Source: DATDEW01 sp046590205 (GTDB lineage: Bacteria; Bacteroidota; Ignavibacteria; Palsa-1295). Taken from it: DNA of 64,000 bases. The position numbers and the translations under genes were made by a program. The DNA is taken from NCBI GenBank assembly GCA_046590205.1, contig JBKJTT010000011.1:8119-72118 (forward strand). The letters are read 5' to 3'. This document shows, in pieces, positions 25,823 to 34,641 of the stretch; position 1 is the first letter of the stretch, and each line of letters begins with the position of its first letter. Under the pieces are notes generated by a model. It was not told where the DNA came from. It saw only the letters and a program-made list of their open reading frames with translations, and did no database searches.

Positions 25823-28800
25823 GTGTCAGACTTCATCCATTTACATAATCATACGTATTATTCGCTGCTTGACGGTGCTTGCAGCGTCAAGGACCTGGTA
25901 AAGGCGGCGAAGCAGAATAATATGCCGGCAGTTGCCCTGACAGATCACGGCGTGATGTTCGGCGCGTACGATTTTTATAAGACAGCAAAGGCAGAGGGTA
26001 TCAAGCCCATCATCGGCTGTGAGGTCTATATCATTACCGAAGGTTCTCGCTTCGACCGTGCCGCCATCAGCGATCCCTCAGGCAAGCGGAAAGTGTATCA
26101 TCACCTCATACTTCTCTCGAAAGACTTAACGGGCTATCGTAACCTTATGAAGCTCGTAACGAAGGGGCATACCGAAGGATTTTACTACAAACCGCGTATT
26201 GATACCGATCTGCTTCGCGAGCATAGCAAAGGGCTTATCGCACTTTCGGCTTGTGCCGGAGGAGTTGTCTCGCCTTACCTTATTGCCGGCGATTATGATA
26301 AGGCAAAGCAGGTAGCCGGGGTTTATAAAGATATTTTCGGCGAAGATTTTTATATTGAGATACAGAATCATCATCTCGACGGCGAACAGAAAGTATTAGC
26401 ATCAGCTCCGAAGCTTGCAAGAGAGATGGGTATTCAACTCATCGCTACCAACGACTGCCATTACATCAAGCCCGAACATGCTATCCCGCACAATGTCTTG
26501 ATGTATATCAAAGATGCTGATAAGGATTCACCTCCTGATGTAACAAAGCTCAAGTATGGCACTGCGGAAAACTATTTCCGTTCATCCGATGAGATGAAAA
26601 AGCTCTTCAAAGAGTATGATGGTGCTATTGAAAATAGTGTGGCAATAGCAGAGAAGTGTAATCTTGAACTCCCCAAAGATATCAAGATGCCTGACTTCCC
26701 TATCCCACCGGAATCAGGCGTATCAACGCCGGATGATTACCTTGAGCAGCTTACATGGAAAGGTATTGATAAACGTTATAAAATCGTTGATACCGAAACC
26801 AAAGACCGTGCACGTTTCGAGCTTGATGTTATCAAGAAGATGGGGTATCCCGGGTACTTCCTCATCGTGCAAGATTTTATTGCCGCCGCTCGTGCCGATG
26901 GCATCAGCGTTGGTCCCGGTCGCGGTTCGGCAGCAGGTTCGCTCGTTGCTTATGCTCTTGGTATCACGAATGTTGATCCGATAAAGTACAATCTCCTCTT
27001 CGAGCGATTCTTAAATCCCGAGCGTGTCTCGATGCCCGATATAGACATTGACTTCGCCGACGATAAGCGCGAGAAGGTCATAGAATATGTTCGTAAGCGA
27101 TATGGGAAAGAATCGGTCGCACAGATTATCACCTTCTCGACACTCTCTGCGAAGGCAGTGCTCAAAGATGTCGGTCGTGTACTTGGTGTACCGCTGAATA
27201 TTGTTGGTGAACTCACCAACTGCATCCCCGTCAACATGGGGCGTGTAACGCCACTCAAGGAAGCAATGGAGCTTCCGGAGATGAAGGATGTACTCAAAAA
27301 GTACAACTCGGACGACAGAGTCAAGAAGATGCTTGAGTATTCTCTTGTACTCGAAGGATTTGCTCGTTCTGCATCGAAACATGCCGCAGGTGTCGTTATT
27401 GCACCGGGAGATATTTCAAACTATGTCCCGCTTTATAAAGCACCGAACGTAGAGGAAGCGGTAACGCAATTCCCGATGAAGGACATTGAGGATGCAGGAC
27501 TTCTGAAGATGGACTTCCTCGGGCTTCGTACACTTTCTATTATTGATACGACGATAGCACTCATCGAGAAAAATCACGGCGTTAAGATAAACATTGACGA
27601 CATCCCGATGGATGATCCGAAGACGTATGAGCTATTTGGAAGAGGTGATACGCTTGCTGTATTCCAGTTCGATTCTCCACCGATGCAGAACTACATGAGG
27701 GCGTTGAAGCCATCGAACATCGAAGATCTTTCGTCAATGAATGCTCTCTACCGTCCCGGACCGATGGAGCATATTCCGGAGTTTATCGAACGTAAGCATG
27801 GCAGAAAAGAAGTTGAGTATCTGCATCCGAAGTTAGAGCCAATTCTCAACGAGACGTATGGCGTCATCGTAGTACAAGAGCAGGTAATGCGTGTGGCGCG
27901 TGACCTTGCGGGCTTCTCACTTGCAAAAGCCGATGAGATGCGCCGTGCTATGGGCAAGAAAGACCTTGCAAAGATGGAGGCGATGAAAGCAGTCTTCATT
28001 TCCGGCTGCATGGAAAATGAAGTGAGCGAAAAGATAGCGCGAGAGATTTTCGATCGTCTTGCAAAGTTCGCCTCATACGGATTCAATAAATCCCATTCGC
28101 TTGCCTATTCTGTCATTGCATATCAAACGGCATACTTAAAGGCACATTATACAACGGAATTCCTCGCCGCGAATATGACCCATGAGATGGGTGCGAGTGA
28201 TTATGTTGTGCAGCTTATTGATGAAGCAAAGAAATTCGATATTGCAACGCTACCACCTGATGTCAACTCAAGTTATCTTTCTTTCACTGCTACAAAAGAA
28301 GGTATCCGCTTCGGACTTGCCGGTATCAAGCAGGTTGGCGGCAAAGCAGTCGAAGCAATCACAGCTGACCGCGAAAAGAACGGAGCATTCACATCGCTCT
28401 TTGATTTCACTGCCCGTCTTGATACACGGCTATGCAATAAAAAAGCTGTCGAAGCATTGGTACAGGCAGGAGCATTTGATTCAACAAAACCATCAGGCGT
28501 TTCCATAGCACAGTACCGTTCCGATGTGTTTGCAAATATCGAGAAGGCGCTCAATTATGGGTCATTAAGCTCCAAGGCAAATGAGGACGGACAGGATAAT
28601 CTCTTCGGCGGTGCCGCAGATACCGGCTCCATCAAAGAACCACCTCTCTCGCCGAATGATGCTGTTTGGGGCGAGAAGGAAGTTCTCTCCCGTGAGAAGG
28701 CAATGCTCGGTTTTTATGTATCGGGACATCCGCTTGACCGTTACCGAATTGATGTTCTCTCGTTCTCGTCACATAAAACCAATGAACTCGTTGACCTCAA

Positions 28801-29317
28801 GCAGAACGATACAGTTTTTATCATCGGTGTTATCGTTGGTATTACTCGCAAGCTTGATAGAAATGGAAAAGCATTTGCTATCGTATCGCTTGAAGATTTT
28901 AGCGGCAAAATTGATTGTGTCTTTTGGAGCGACTCTTATCAAAAGTATCAGCATCTTATCACCGATGAACAGCCGATCGCTATTCAAGGCAAGATAAAAA
29001 AGGGTGGGATCAACGATGTGCCGTCTGTTATCGCAAGCGATGCCTACGAACTTGCCGGAATTCGTAAGTTGCAAGCCAAGGGGATCGTCATGCGTATAGA
29101 GCCCAATGGCAGTGCATCCGGGAGCATCGAGAAATTGCAATCACTCGTGAAAAAATATCAGGGGAATTGCATCTCATACGTCGTTGTTGAACATCCCGCT
29201 TCTGCTAAAGACAGGAGATACAAACTCCCTGATCAATACCGAGTCTCAGGTGACGAGGCATTTATCGCGGAATTTGAATCACTTTTCGGCAAAAACCGGC
29301 TTCTCTTTTGCAGATAG
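25823..29317 (+). CDS. dnaE: DNA polymerase III alpha subunit
   Basis: 1164 residues from GTG 25823 (MSDFIHLHNHTYYSLLDGAC). The PHP domain has the HxH metal motif. The palm contains the catalytic acidic motif PDIDIDFADDKREKVIEYVR, and ASKHAAGVVIAP and SYGFNKSHSLAYSVIAY are family hallmarks. An OB-fold follows (FIIGVIVGITRKLDRNGK...CVFWSDSYQK), then the tau-binding C-terminus. It is the chromosomal replicase. It stands alone and is followed by thioredoxin after 78 nt. Confidence 0.98.
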   Translation: MSDFIHLHNHTYYSLLDGACSVKDLVKAAKQNNMPAVALTDHGVMFGAYDFYKTAKAEGIKPIIGCEVYIITEGSRFDRAAISDPSGKRKVYHHLILLSKDLTGYRNLMKLVTKGHTEGFYYKPRIDTDLLREHSKGLIALSACAGGVVSPYLIAGDYDKAKQVAGVYKDIFGEDFYIEIQNHHLDGEQKVLASAPKLAREMGIQLIATNDCHYIKPEHAIPHNVLMYIKDADKDSPPDVTKLKYGTAENYFRSSDEMKKLFKEYDGAIENSVAIAEKCNLELPKDIKMPDFPIPPESGVSTPDDYLEQLTWKGIDKRYKIVDTETKDRARFELDVIKKMGYPGYFLIVQDFIAAARADGISVGPGRGSAAGSLVAYALGITNVDPIKYNLLFERFLNPERVSMPDIDIDFADDKREKVIEYVRKRYGKESVAQIITFSTLSAKAVLKDVGRVLGVPLNIVGELTNCIPVNMGRVTPLKEAMELPEMKDVLKKYNSDDRVKKMLEYSLVLEGFARSASKHAAGVVIAPGDISNYVPLYKAPNVEEAVTQFPMKDIEDAGLLKMDFLGLRTLSIIDTTIALIEKNHGVKINIDDIPMDDPKTYELFGRGDTLAVFQFDSPPMQNYMRALKPSNIEDLSSMNALYRPGPMEHIPEFIERKHGRKEVEYLHPKLEPILNETYGVIVVQEQVMRVARDLAGFSLAKADEMRRAMGKKDLAKMEAMKAVFISGCMENEVSEKIAREIFDRLAKFASYGFNKSHSLAYSVIAYQTAYLKAHYTTEFLAANMTHEMGASDYVVQLIDEAKKFDIATLPPDVNSSYLSFTATKEGIRFGLAGIKQVGGKAVEAITADREKNGAFTSLFDFTARLDTRLCNKKAVEALVQAGAFDSTKPSGVSIAQYRSDVFANIEKALNYGSLSSKANEDGQDNLFGGAADTGSIKEPPLSPNDAVWGEKEVLSREKAMLGFYVSGHPLDRYRIDVLSFSSHKTNELVDLKQNDTVFIIGVIVGITRKLDRNGKAFAIVSLEDFSGKIDCVFWSDSYQKYQHLITDEQPIAIQGKIKKGGINDVPSVIASDAYELAGIRKLQAKGIVMRIEPNGSASGSIEKLQSLVKKYQGNCISYVVVEHPASAKDRRYKLPDQYRVSGDEAFIAEFESLFGKNRLLFCR

Positions 29318-29395
29318 ACGTTCGGGGGCAGCCCTGAATCAAAACAATCTTTTTTCCGTACATTACCATTCATTAAAGAAAGGAATAGATTACGT

Positions 29396-29734
29396 ATGTT
29401 AACAGCAACAACAGGCGCTCTCCATGTGAGCGATGCCTCATTTGATACCGATGTGTTACAAAGTGATAAACCGGTTCTCGTAGATTTTACAGCGACTTGG
29501 TGCGGTCCGTGCCGAATGATAGCTCCTATCGTCGAGGAACTTGCCGCAGAGTACGAAGGCAGAGCAGTCATCGCCAAAGTTGACGTTGATGAATGCCCTA
29601 ACGTATCAATAAACTACGGCATCCGTTCTGTCCCGACGCTTATGATCTTCAAGAACGGAAAGCCCGTCGATCACCTCGTCGGTGCACATCCGAAGCAGAC
29701 GCTCGTAGCGAAGCTCAATGCACATTTGAACTAA
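29396..29734 (+). CDS. trxA: Thioredoxin
   Basis: 112 residues with the active site WCGPC (residues 35-39) in DFTATWCGPCRMIAPIVEEL. The cis-Pro follows in SVPTLMIFKNGKPV. The length and lack of signal peptide indicate a cytosolic thioredoxin that reduces protein disulfides. A strong terminator follows. Confidence 0.96.
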   Translation: MLTATTGALHVSDASFDTDVLQSDKPVLVDFTATWCGPCRMIAPIVEELAAEYEGRAVIAKVDVDECPNVSINYGIRSVPTLMIFKNGKPVDHLVGAHPKQTLVAKLNAHLN

Positions 29735-29758
29735 GGTTTATATAACCTAAGGATTTCA

Positions 29759-29785
29759 AAGCCCGGCAAATGTCGGGCTTTTTTC
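29759..29785 (+). terminator. Rho-independent terminator after thioredoxin
   Basis: A 7-bp stem AAGCCCG / CGGGCTT with loop GCAAATGT, followed by six T. Confidence 0.88.
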
Positions 29786-29809
29786 TTTTTAGCGTGGTGT
29801 TGATTATGT

Positions 29810-30016
29810 ATGGCAACTATCAAAGAAGAAGTAAAACTACTCATAGATGAGCTTCCTGACGATGCTACGATAGATGATATCGAATATCATCTATATGTTC
29901 GTCGCAAGATAGACTTATCGAAAGAAGCTGTGAAGCAAGGAAGAGTTGTCTCTCACCAAGACGCTATTAAGCAAATGCGGGAATGGCAACAAGGGAAGTA
30001 TTCTGGTCAACGTTAG
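29810..30016 (+). CDS. Antitoxin-like protein of a ParE-type toxin-antitoxin pair
   Basis: 68 residues (MATIKEEVKLLIDELPDDAT...). The first half, VKLLIDELPDDATIDDIEYHLYVRRKI, is the typical addiction-module antitoxin pattern with a short helical DNA-binding part. The C-terminal tail (DAIKQMREWQQGKYSGQR) is the likely toxin-neutralising segment. Its last 34 nt overlap the toxin gene. No operator palindrome was recognised in the short region upstream. Confidence 0.75.
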   Translation: MATIKEEVKLLIDELPDDATIDDIEYHLYVRRKIDLSKEAVKQGRVVSHQDAIKQMREWQQGKYSGQR

Positions 30017-30297
30017 CCCTTGAAGACCTTAACTCTGTCTTTGAATACATCGCAAGAGATTCCCAATTCTATGCTGATAGACTCATCGACGAAGTAATCG
30101 AGAAGGTCAACTCTATCCCTGACCTTCCATTTCGTGGGCGTATAACTCCTGAATACAGAGAAGAGACATTGCGTGAAGTATTTGTCAAACAATACCGTAT
30201 TATCTACCAAGTTACTGAAACTCACATCATCATTCATGGTGTGATTCACATGGCTCGTGACCTTGAATCATTTTGGGTTAGAGAGTTAGGGCTATAA
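29983..30297 (+). CDS. RelE/ParE-superfamily toxin
   Basis: 104 residues (MATREVFWSTLALEDLNSVF...). ParE/RelE hallmarks are the LALEDLNSVFEYIARDS helix, the central segment GRITPEYREETLREVFVKQYRIIYQV and the late strand IIIHGVIHMARDL. ParE-type toxins inhibit gyrase and RelE types cleave mRNA; the sequence favours the ParE/RelE plasmid-addiction family without fixing the target. It is translated from a start inside the antitoxin gene and ends 55 nt before the SDR gene. Confidence 0.8.
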   Translation: MATREVFWSTLALEDLNSVFEYIARDSQFYADRLIDEVIEKVNSIPDLPFRGRITPEYREETLREVFVKQYRIIYQVTETHIIIHGVIHMARDLESFWVRELGL

Positions 30298-30352
30298 TAC
30301 ATACCTCTTTTCCACCGCAACACTCTCCCCTGTTTCTCTGTTTTCATCCCCT

Positions 30353-31105
30353 ATGCAAACAAAATGGAAACATGCTATTGTCGTTGGGGCTTCCAGCGGT
30401 ATTGGCGAAGAGCTTACCTATGAGTTGGCGCGTCGGGGTGTCTCTGTGGCGCTCTTGGGGCGTCGTACGGAAGAATTACAGCGGGTAGCGAATGCTGCAT
30501 CGAAGATGGGAAATGGAAAACAATTTCCAACCTATACCCATGATGTAACCGACTACGATACTATCCCCGAGCTATTCCAACGAATCACCAAAGACCTTGG
30601 CGGGCTTGATCTCATCATTTATAACTCCGGCGCAATGCCGAAAGTTGGGGCAGATGAGTATAACTTCGCAAAAGATAAGCTGATGATAGATACAAACCTC
30701 AACGGAGCCATAGCATGGCTCAATGAAGCGGCGATGCGTTTCCAGAATGTCGGCGGCGGCTCTATCGTTGGTATTTCGAGCATAGCCGGTGAGCGTGGCA
30801 GACGTGGGACACCGGTATATTATACCTCAAAAGCAGCATTCTCAACATATCTTGAATCTCTTCGCAATCGTCTCTCGCAGTATGGCGTAAAGGTCACGAC
30901 CATCAAGCCGGGACTTGTTGATACTGCAATGACCAAAGGACTGCCGAATACTCCGGGACTTATTACTGCCGAGGAGTGTGCTCGACAAACGATTGGCGCT
31001 GCTGCAAAAGGCGCGATCGTAAAATATGTACCGGGTAAGTGGCGCATCATATCTATGATCATTCACCTTATCCCCTCATTTATCTTCCGTCGCCTGAACT
31101 TTTGA
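30353..31105 (+). CDS. Short-chain dehydrogenase/reductase, DprE2-like
   Basis: 250 residues. The NAD(P)-binding motif is VVGASSGIGEELTYELARRG, the catalytic Ser lies in SIVGISSIAGERGRRG and the Tyr/Lys pair in YYTSKAAF. Its stop shares a base with the ATG of the following FAD oxidase (TGATG), so the two are translationally coupled. Known pairs of a DprE1-like oxidase and an SDR epimerise decaprenylphosphoryl-ribose to arabinose by oxidation and reduction. The reductase partner here is inferred from context, since SDRs are too divergent to assign alone. Confidence 0.85.
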   Translation: MQTKWKHAIVVGASSGIGEELTYELARRGVSVALLGRRTEELQRVANAASKMGNGKQFPTYTHDVTDYDTIPELFQRITKDLGGLDLIIYNSGAMPKVGADEYNFAKDKLMIDTNLNGAIAWLNEAAMRFQNVGGGSIVGISSIAGERGRRGTPVYYTSKAAFSTYLESLRNRLSQYGVKVTTIKPGLVDTAMTKGLPNTPGLITAEECARQTIGAAAKGAIVKYVPGKWRIISMIIHLIPSFIFRRLNF

Positions 31106-32523
31106 TGCCTATCATCCCAGCAGATCGTCTTGAACGGCTCGTCGGTTGGGGCGGAGCGGTCGAGAGCGTCGGATACGTTTTTCGTCCGACGACAGTTGAT
31201 GGCATCAAAGAAGTATTTCAACTCGCAAAAGAAACCCAAAGAAAAGTAACACTTCGCGGCGCGGGCAGAAGTTATGGTGATGCATCGCTCGGCGCGGAGA
31301 GCATCGTCCTTGAGATAACAAGGATGAACCGCATCCTTTCGTGGGATCCGAATACTGGCATTATCACCTGCGAACCGGGCGTAACGATAGAGCAGCTCTG
31401 GAAGTATTGTATTGCCGATGGATGGTGGCCCGCTGTCGTGCCGGGGACGATGTACCCGACACTTGCAGGATGTTTGGGGATGAACATTCATGGTAAAAAT
31501 AATTTTCATGCCGGTCCTATCGGCGATCATGTTCTCTCTTTTGGATTTCTCTCCCCCGACGGAGAGCTTCACAACGTAACCAAAGAAGATGATCCCGAAC
31601 TCTTCTACAGTGCAATATCAAGTTTCGGAATGCTCGGATGTTTTACAAGCATCACATTGCAGATGAAGAAGATCTATTCAGGTTTGCTTGATATAAAAGT
31701 GTTGGTTGCAAGTAATCTGCATGGTCTTTTTGAAATATACAATAAACATATTGAAGAAAGCGATTATCTTGTCGGGTGGATAGATGCTTTTGCATCGGGT
31801 AACGAGCTCGGCAGAGCTGTTGTGCATCAAGCGAATTATTTGGGAGAAGGCGAAGATAGCCGCGCCGCCCAGACGCTTCGCATCGAGAATCAGATGCTCC
31901 CCGATATGATACTTGGCTTTTTTCCGAAGTCAGCAATGTGGATCGTGATGAAGCCATTCGTGAATGACATTGGGATGCGTCTGACCAATTGGTCAAAGAT
32001 GTTCAGTTCGAAGATACCATTTTTACCAAAAAGCTACAAGCAATCTCATGCGGCGTTCGCTTTCCTGCTTGATTATGTACCGGGCTGGAAAAAGTCTTAT
32101 GGTAAAGGTGGGCTGATACAGTACCAATCGTTCTTGCCAAAGGAAACAGCAGAAGAAGTCTTTCGCAAACAGCTTGAGCTATGTCAAGCCGAGAAGCTTG
32201 TGCCCTATCTCGCCGTCTTCAAACGTCACCGCTCTGATAAATTTCTCATTAGCCATGCTCTTGACGGATATTCATTAGCGCTGGATTTCAAAGTGACAAA
32301 TAAGAACAGAGAGAGACTTTGGAAACTCTGCCACAAGTTAAACGACATCGTCCTCTCCGGCGGCGGAAGGTTCTACTTCGCAAAGGACGCAACGCTCCGC
32401 TCGGAAGATCTTGCCTACCTCGGCGAAGAAGTAATAGCAAAATTAAAGAAGCTCAAATCCTCTCTTGACCCCGACGGACTCCTCGAAACCGACCTCTCAA
32501 AACGCCTCTTCTCAAAGGTCTGA
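31105..32523 (+). CDS. FAD-binding oxidoreductase, DprE1-like
   Basis: 472 residues from ATG 31105; the frame extends upstream into the SDR gene but that is not needed. FAD-binding residues are in VTLRGAGRSYGDASLG. The segments CLGMNIHGKNNFHAGPIGDH and GGRFYFAKDATLRSED match the mycobacterial DprE1 pattern, including the catalytic Lys of the KD pair. The position that in mycobacterial DprE1 is the benzothiazinone-reactive Cys (segment NICVDF, from memory) aligns with Ala here (SLALDF). The substrate is probably a polyprenyl-phosphate sugar. A UbiA-type phosphoribosyltransferase, the usual earlier enzyme, is not in the window. Confidence 0.85.
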   Translation: MPIIPADRLERLVGWGGAVESVGYVFRPTTVDGIKEVFQLAKETQRKVTLRGAGRSYGDASLGAESIVLEITRMNRILSWDPNTGIITCEPGVTIEQLWKYCIADGWWPAVVPGTMYPTLAGCLGMNIHGKNNFHAGPIGDHVLSFGFLSPDGELHNVTKEDDPELFYSAISSFGMLGCFTSITLQMKKIYSGLLDIKVLVASNLHGLFEIYNKHIEESDYLVGWIDAFASGNELGRAVVHQANYLGEGEDSRAAQTLRIENQMLPDMILGFFPKSAMWIVMKPFVNDIGMRLTNWSKMFSSKIPFLPKSYKQSHAAFAFLLDYVPGWKKSYGKGGLIQYQSFLPKETAEEVFRKQLELCQAEKLVPYLAVFKRHRSDKFLISHALDGYSLALDFKVTNKNRERLWKLCHKLNDIVLSGGGRFYFAKDATLRSEDLAYLGEEVIAKLKKLKSSLDPDGLLETDLSKRLFSKV

Positions 32524-32904
32524 ACATCGGATTTTGGTCTGTAACTCATTATAATTCATCACTCTAATTGTGCACCACGCTTCCTACCTTTACGATTTAA
32601 AGTTTAAGCTTTAAGCTTGAATGTGGTGCTGTAGATTTACACATGTGAAAATAGACTTTTAGGGGTTAGTCGCTTAGTTTGTCATTGCGAGCGACCGGAG
32701 GGAGCGAAGCAATCTAAAATGCCACGTAAATAAAGGACTTACAGGAAATAGCGAGCTCCGACGTGCAAATATACGAAATTCAACCACCTTCCTGCAAGAT
32801 GCTCGGACAAAATACCTTGCAACTCTAATAAAATCAACGAGATAATCTTTGTGCATCTCTAATATCACCGTTTCTCGCCCAATTTAGCTATTTCGGGTAG
32901 GCAC
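32524..32904. other. 381-bp intergenic region with two repeat types
   Basis: Convergent between the DprE1-like gene (+) and the TIR gene (-). It holds a half-copy of the AAGCTT-rich element (32603-32620) and a REP-like repeat (32681-32716). The small minus-strand frame through the REP copy gives the translation expected of this repeat (RLLRSLRSLAMTN) and is not considered a gene. No terminator with a clear T run was found. Confidence 0.7.
32681..32716. repeat. REP-like repeat GTCATTGCGAGCGACCGG...GCAATC
   Basis: GTCATTGCGAGCGACCGGAG followed by GGAGCGAAGCAATCTA. It folds into a hairpin with ATTGC/GCAAT ends. This sequence type is known as a frequent intergenic repeat in many unrelated bacterial genomes. 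A divergent copy is at 11164-11208. Confidence 0.8.
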
Positions 32905-34641
32905 CTATGATTCCTTCTCCTTCGCTATTTTCTCTTCAAGTTCTTTCATTAGCTCCTCAAACTCCGGCATACCGCGAAGCGGGGCAAGGTCGGGGTCGTG
33001 TCGGAACGTATCAATATCACTAAATCCCTTCGCTACTGCGCGCCGAAGATGCTCCATGCCGCGTGAGGATAAGTTGCATGTAAGATATACGCAGGCAAGG
33101 TTGTAAAGCGACCCACCATCAAGCGTATCAATTAATGAGAGTGCATCTGCACTCGATAATGCTGATGTCTGATCACCAGAGTATGAGTAAATATTTGCTA
33201 AACTCACTCGGGCATAATAGTCATCAGGGTTCAAACGGGTATGACGCTCAAAGATAGGTATCGCTCGCTCGGCGGCAATGCGTAATCGCTCCAGGTCACC
33301 AAGCTCATGAAGAGCAATAAGAAGATTAAAATAAGTGGCTCTATCATTCTCACACAGACTGACACATTCCTCAAATGCCTTCACCACTTCTTCTTTCATC
33401 CCAAGTGCTTGATAGGCCCAGCCAAGCGTATCATACCCCAGAGCATACTTCGGGTCTATCTCTACTGCTCGTTTGGCATACGTAAGCGCACCCGCTGCGT
33501 CACTACGCTGGAGGGTGATATGGCTAATGGACACATAATACTGTGCCGTCTCACCTTCAAGCTCTCTGACCTTCTCGGCGGCTTCGGTTGCGCGATCAAG
33601 CAAACCGGCACTCCTGTTGTAGGCACTATATATCGTTCGGCAGGTATTGGCAATATTGGCATACGCTACGGCAAACGACGGATCGAGCTCCACTGCTGAT
33701 TCATACAGTACAAGTGCTCGCTCAAAGTCGCTCTTCGTCTGGCGGTAGAAATATTCTTGTCCTTTCAACCACATCTCGTATGCTTCGGCATTCTCGGTTG
33801 GTTTCTTATCCAGATTCTCCTCTTCATCGGCTGTAAGGATAACAGCAAGACCTTCAACCACTTTCTTTGCAACCGTTTCTTGAATATCAAAGATGTCCTC
33901 CATCTTCCCTTTCAGCGAATCCTGCCAGAGATGATCGCCTGTTTCGATGTCGAGTAATCTACTTGATATTTTAATCTGGTCGCCGAACTTCCGCACGTCA
34001 CCTTGCACAAAATACCGTATGCGCATCTCTTTGGCATACACTGTCAGGTGTCCTTTGTATGACTTGAATTCCTTTGTTGTTTGTGCATCCATCACCTTCA
34101 ATGCCTTCACATTTGAGAGTGCAGAGATCAACTCACTCACGATTCCATTTGCAAACCACTCGTTATCCGCTGTCGGGGATAAATCCTCGAAGGGAAGTAT
34201 CATCAAGCTCTTTCTGCCATCAGTCTCTTTGACGAGCTTCATCGTCGGTGCTTGCGTCGCTTGCAAGCCAAGCTTGCCGAGTGCGCGGATGATGGAGTCA
34301 ATGTTCGTCATCGGGGTACGTTGCAATCCGGCGAGATGATAGGCGAGATCATCTGTCAACGCAACCGGCTCAAGATCGAGTGGAAGAATCTTCTTGTTCT
34401 TCTCGAATGCTAAGGACACTTCACGTACAACATTCTTAGACTCAACTGATGAAGGAGAGAGTAGTACAACCAGAGCACTGCAATCGCTTATAGCTCGTGT
34501 TATCTCACCCGACCAACTCGTAGCCGCGCCGATACCGTGTTTATCAATCCACACAGATAACCCCGCCGAAGCAAGAAGCTCGGTGAGCTGCTCCGCCTTC
34601 TCGCGGTCTTTGGATGAATATGAAATGAATATATCAGACAT
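32905..34641 (-). CDS. TIR / TolB-like / TPR protein, second copy
   Basis: 578 residues from ATG 34641, which overlaps the end of the upstream paralog by 8 nt. An N-terminal TIR domain (about 1-130: DIFISYSSKDREKAEQLTEL) has a Glu in NVVREVSLA (E74) at the place of the catalytic Glu of TIR NADases. A TolB/FlgO-like domain follows (about 145-280: SLMILPFEDLSPTADNEWFA, GDHLWQDSLKG), the same module found in many bacterial adenylate cyclase/TPR proteins. Six to seven TPR-like repeats fill the rest, ending in a charged tail (EELMKELEEKIAKEKES). No signal peptide or membrane helix is seen. NADase activity and a defence or stress role are inferences. The TPR region differs strongly from the paralog. 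Confidence 0.88.
   Translation of the reverse strand: MSDIFISYSSKDREKAEQLTELLASAGLSVWIDKHGIGAATSWSGEITRAISDCSALVVLLSPSSVESKNVVREVSLAFEKNKKILPLDLEPVALTDDLAYHLAGLQRTPMTNIDSIIRALGKLGLQATQAPTMKLVKETDGRKSLMILPFEDLSPTADNEWFANGIVSELISALSNVKALKVMDAQTTKEFKSYKGHLTVYAKEMRIRYFVQGDVRKFGDQIKISSRLLDIETGDHLWQDSLKGKMEDIFDIQETVAKKVVEGLAVILTADEEENLDKKPTENAEAYEMWLKGQEYFYRQTKSDFERALVLYESAVELDPSFAVAYANIANTCRTIYSAYNRSAGLLDRATEAAEKVRELEGETAQYYVSISHITLQRSDAAGALTYAKRAVEIDPKYALGYDTLGWAYQALGMKEEVVKAFEECVSLCENDRATYFNLLIALHELGDLERLRIAAERAIPIFERHTRLNPDDYYARVSLANIYSYSGDQTSALSSADALSLIDTLDGGSLYNLACVYLTCNLSSRGMEHLRRAVAKGFSDIDTFRHDPDLAPLRGMPEFEELMKELEEKIAKEKES

Noticed and set aside
32674..32868. Minus-strand ORF of 64 aa in the intergenic region
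   Set aside because: Its N- or C-terminal part is a translation of the GTCATTGCGAG repeat (RLLRSLRSLAMTN); no start signal or conservation expected.
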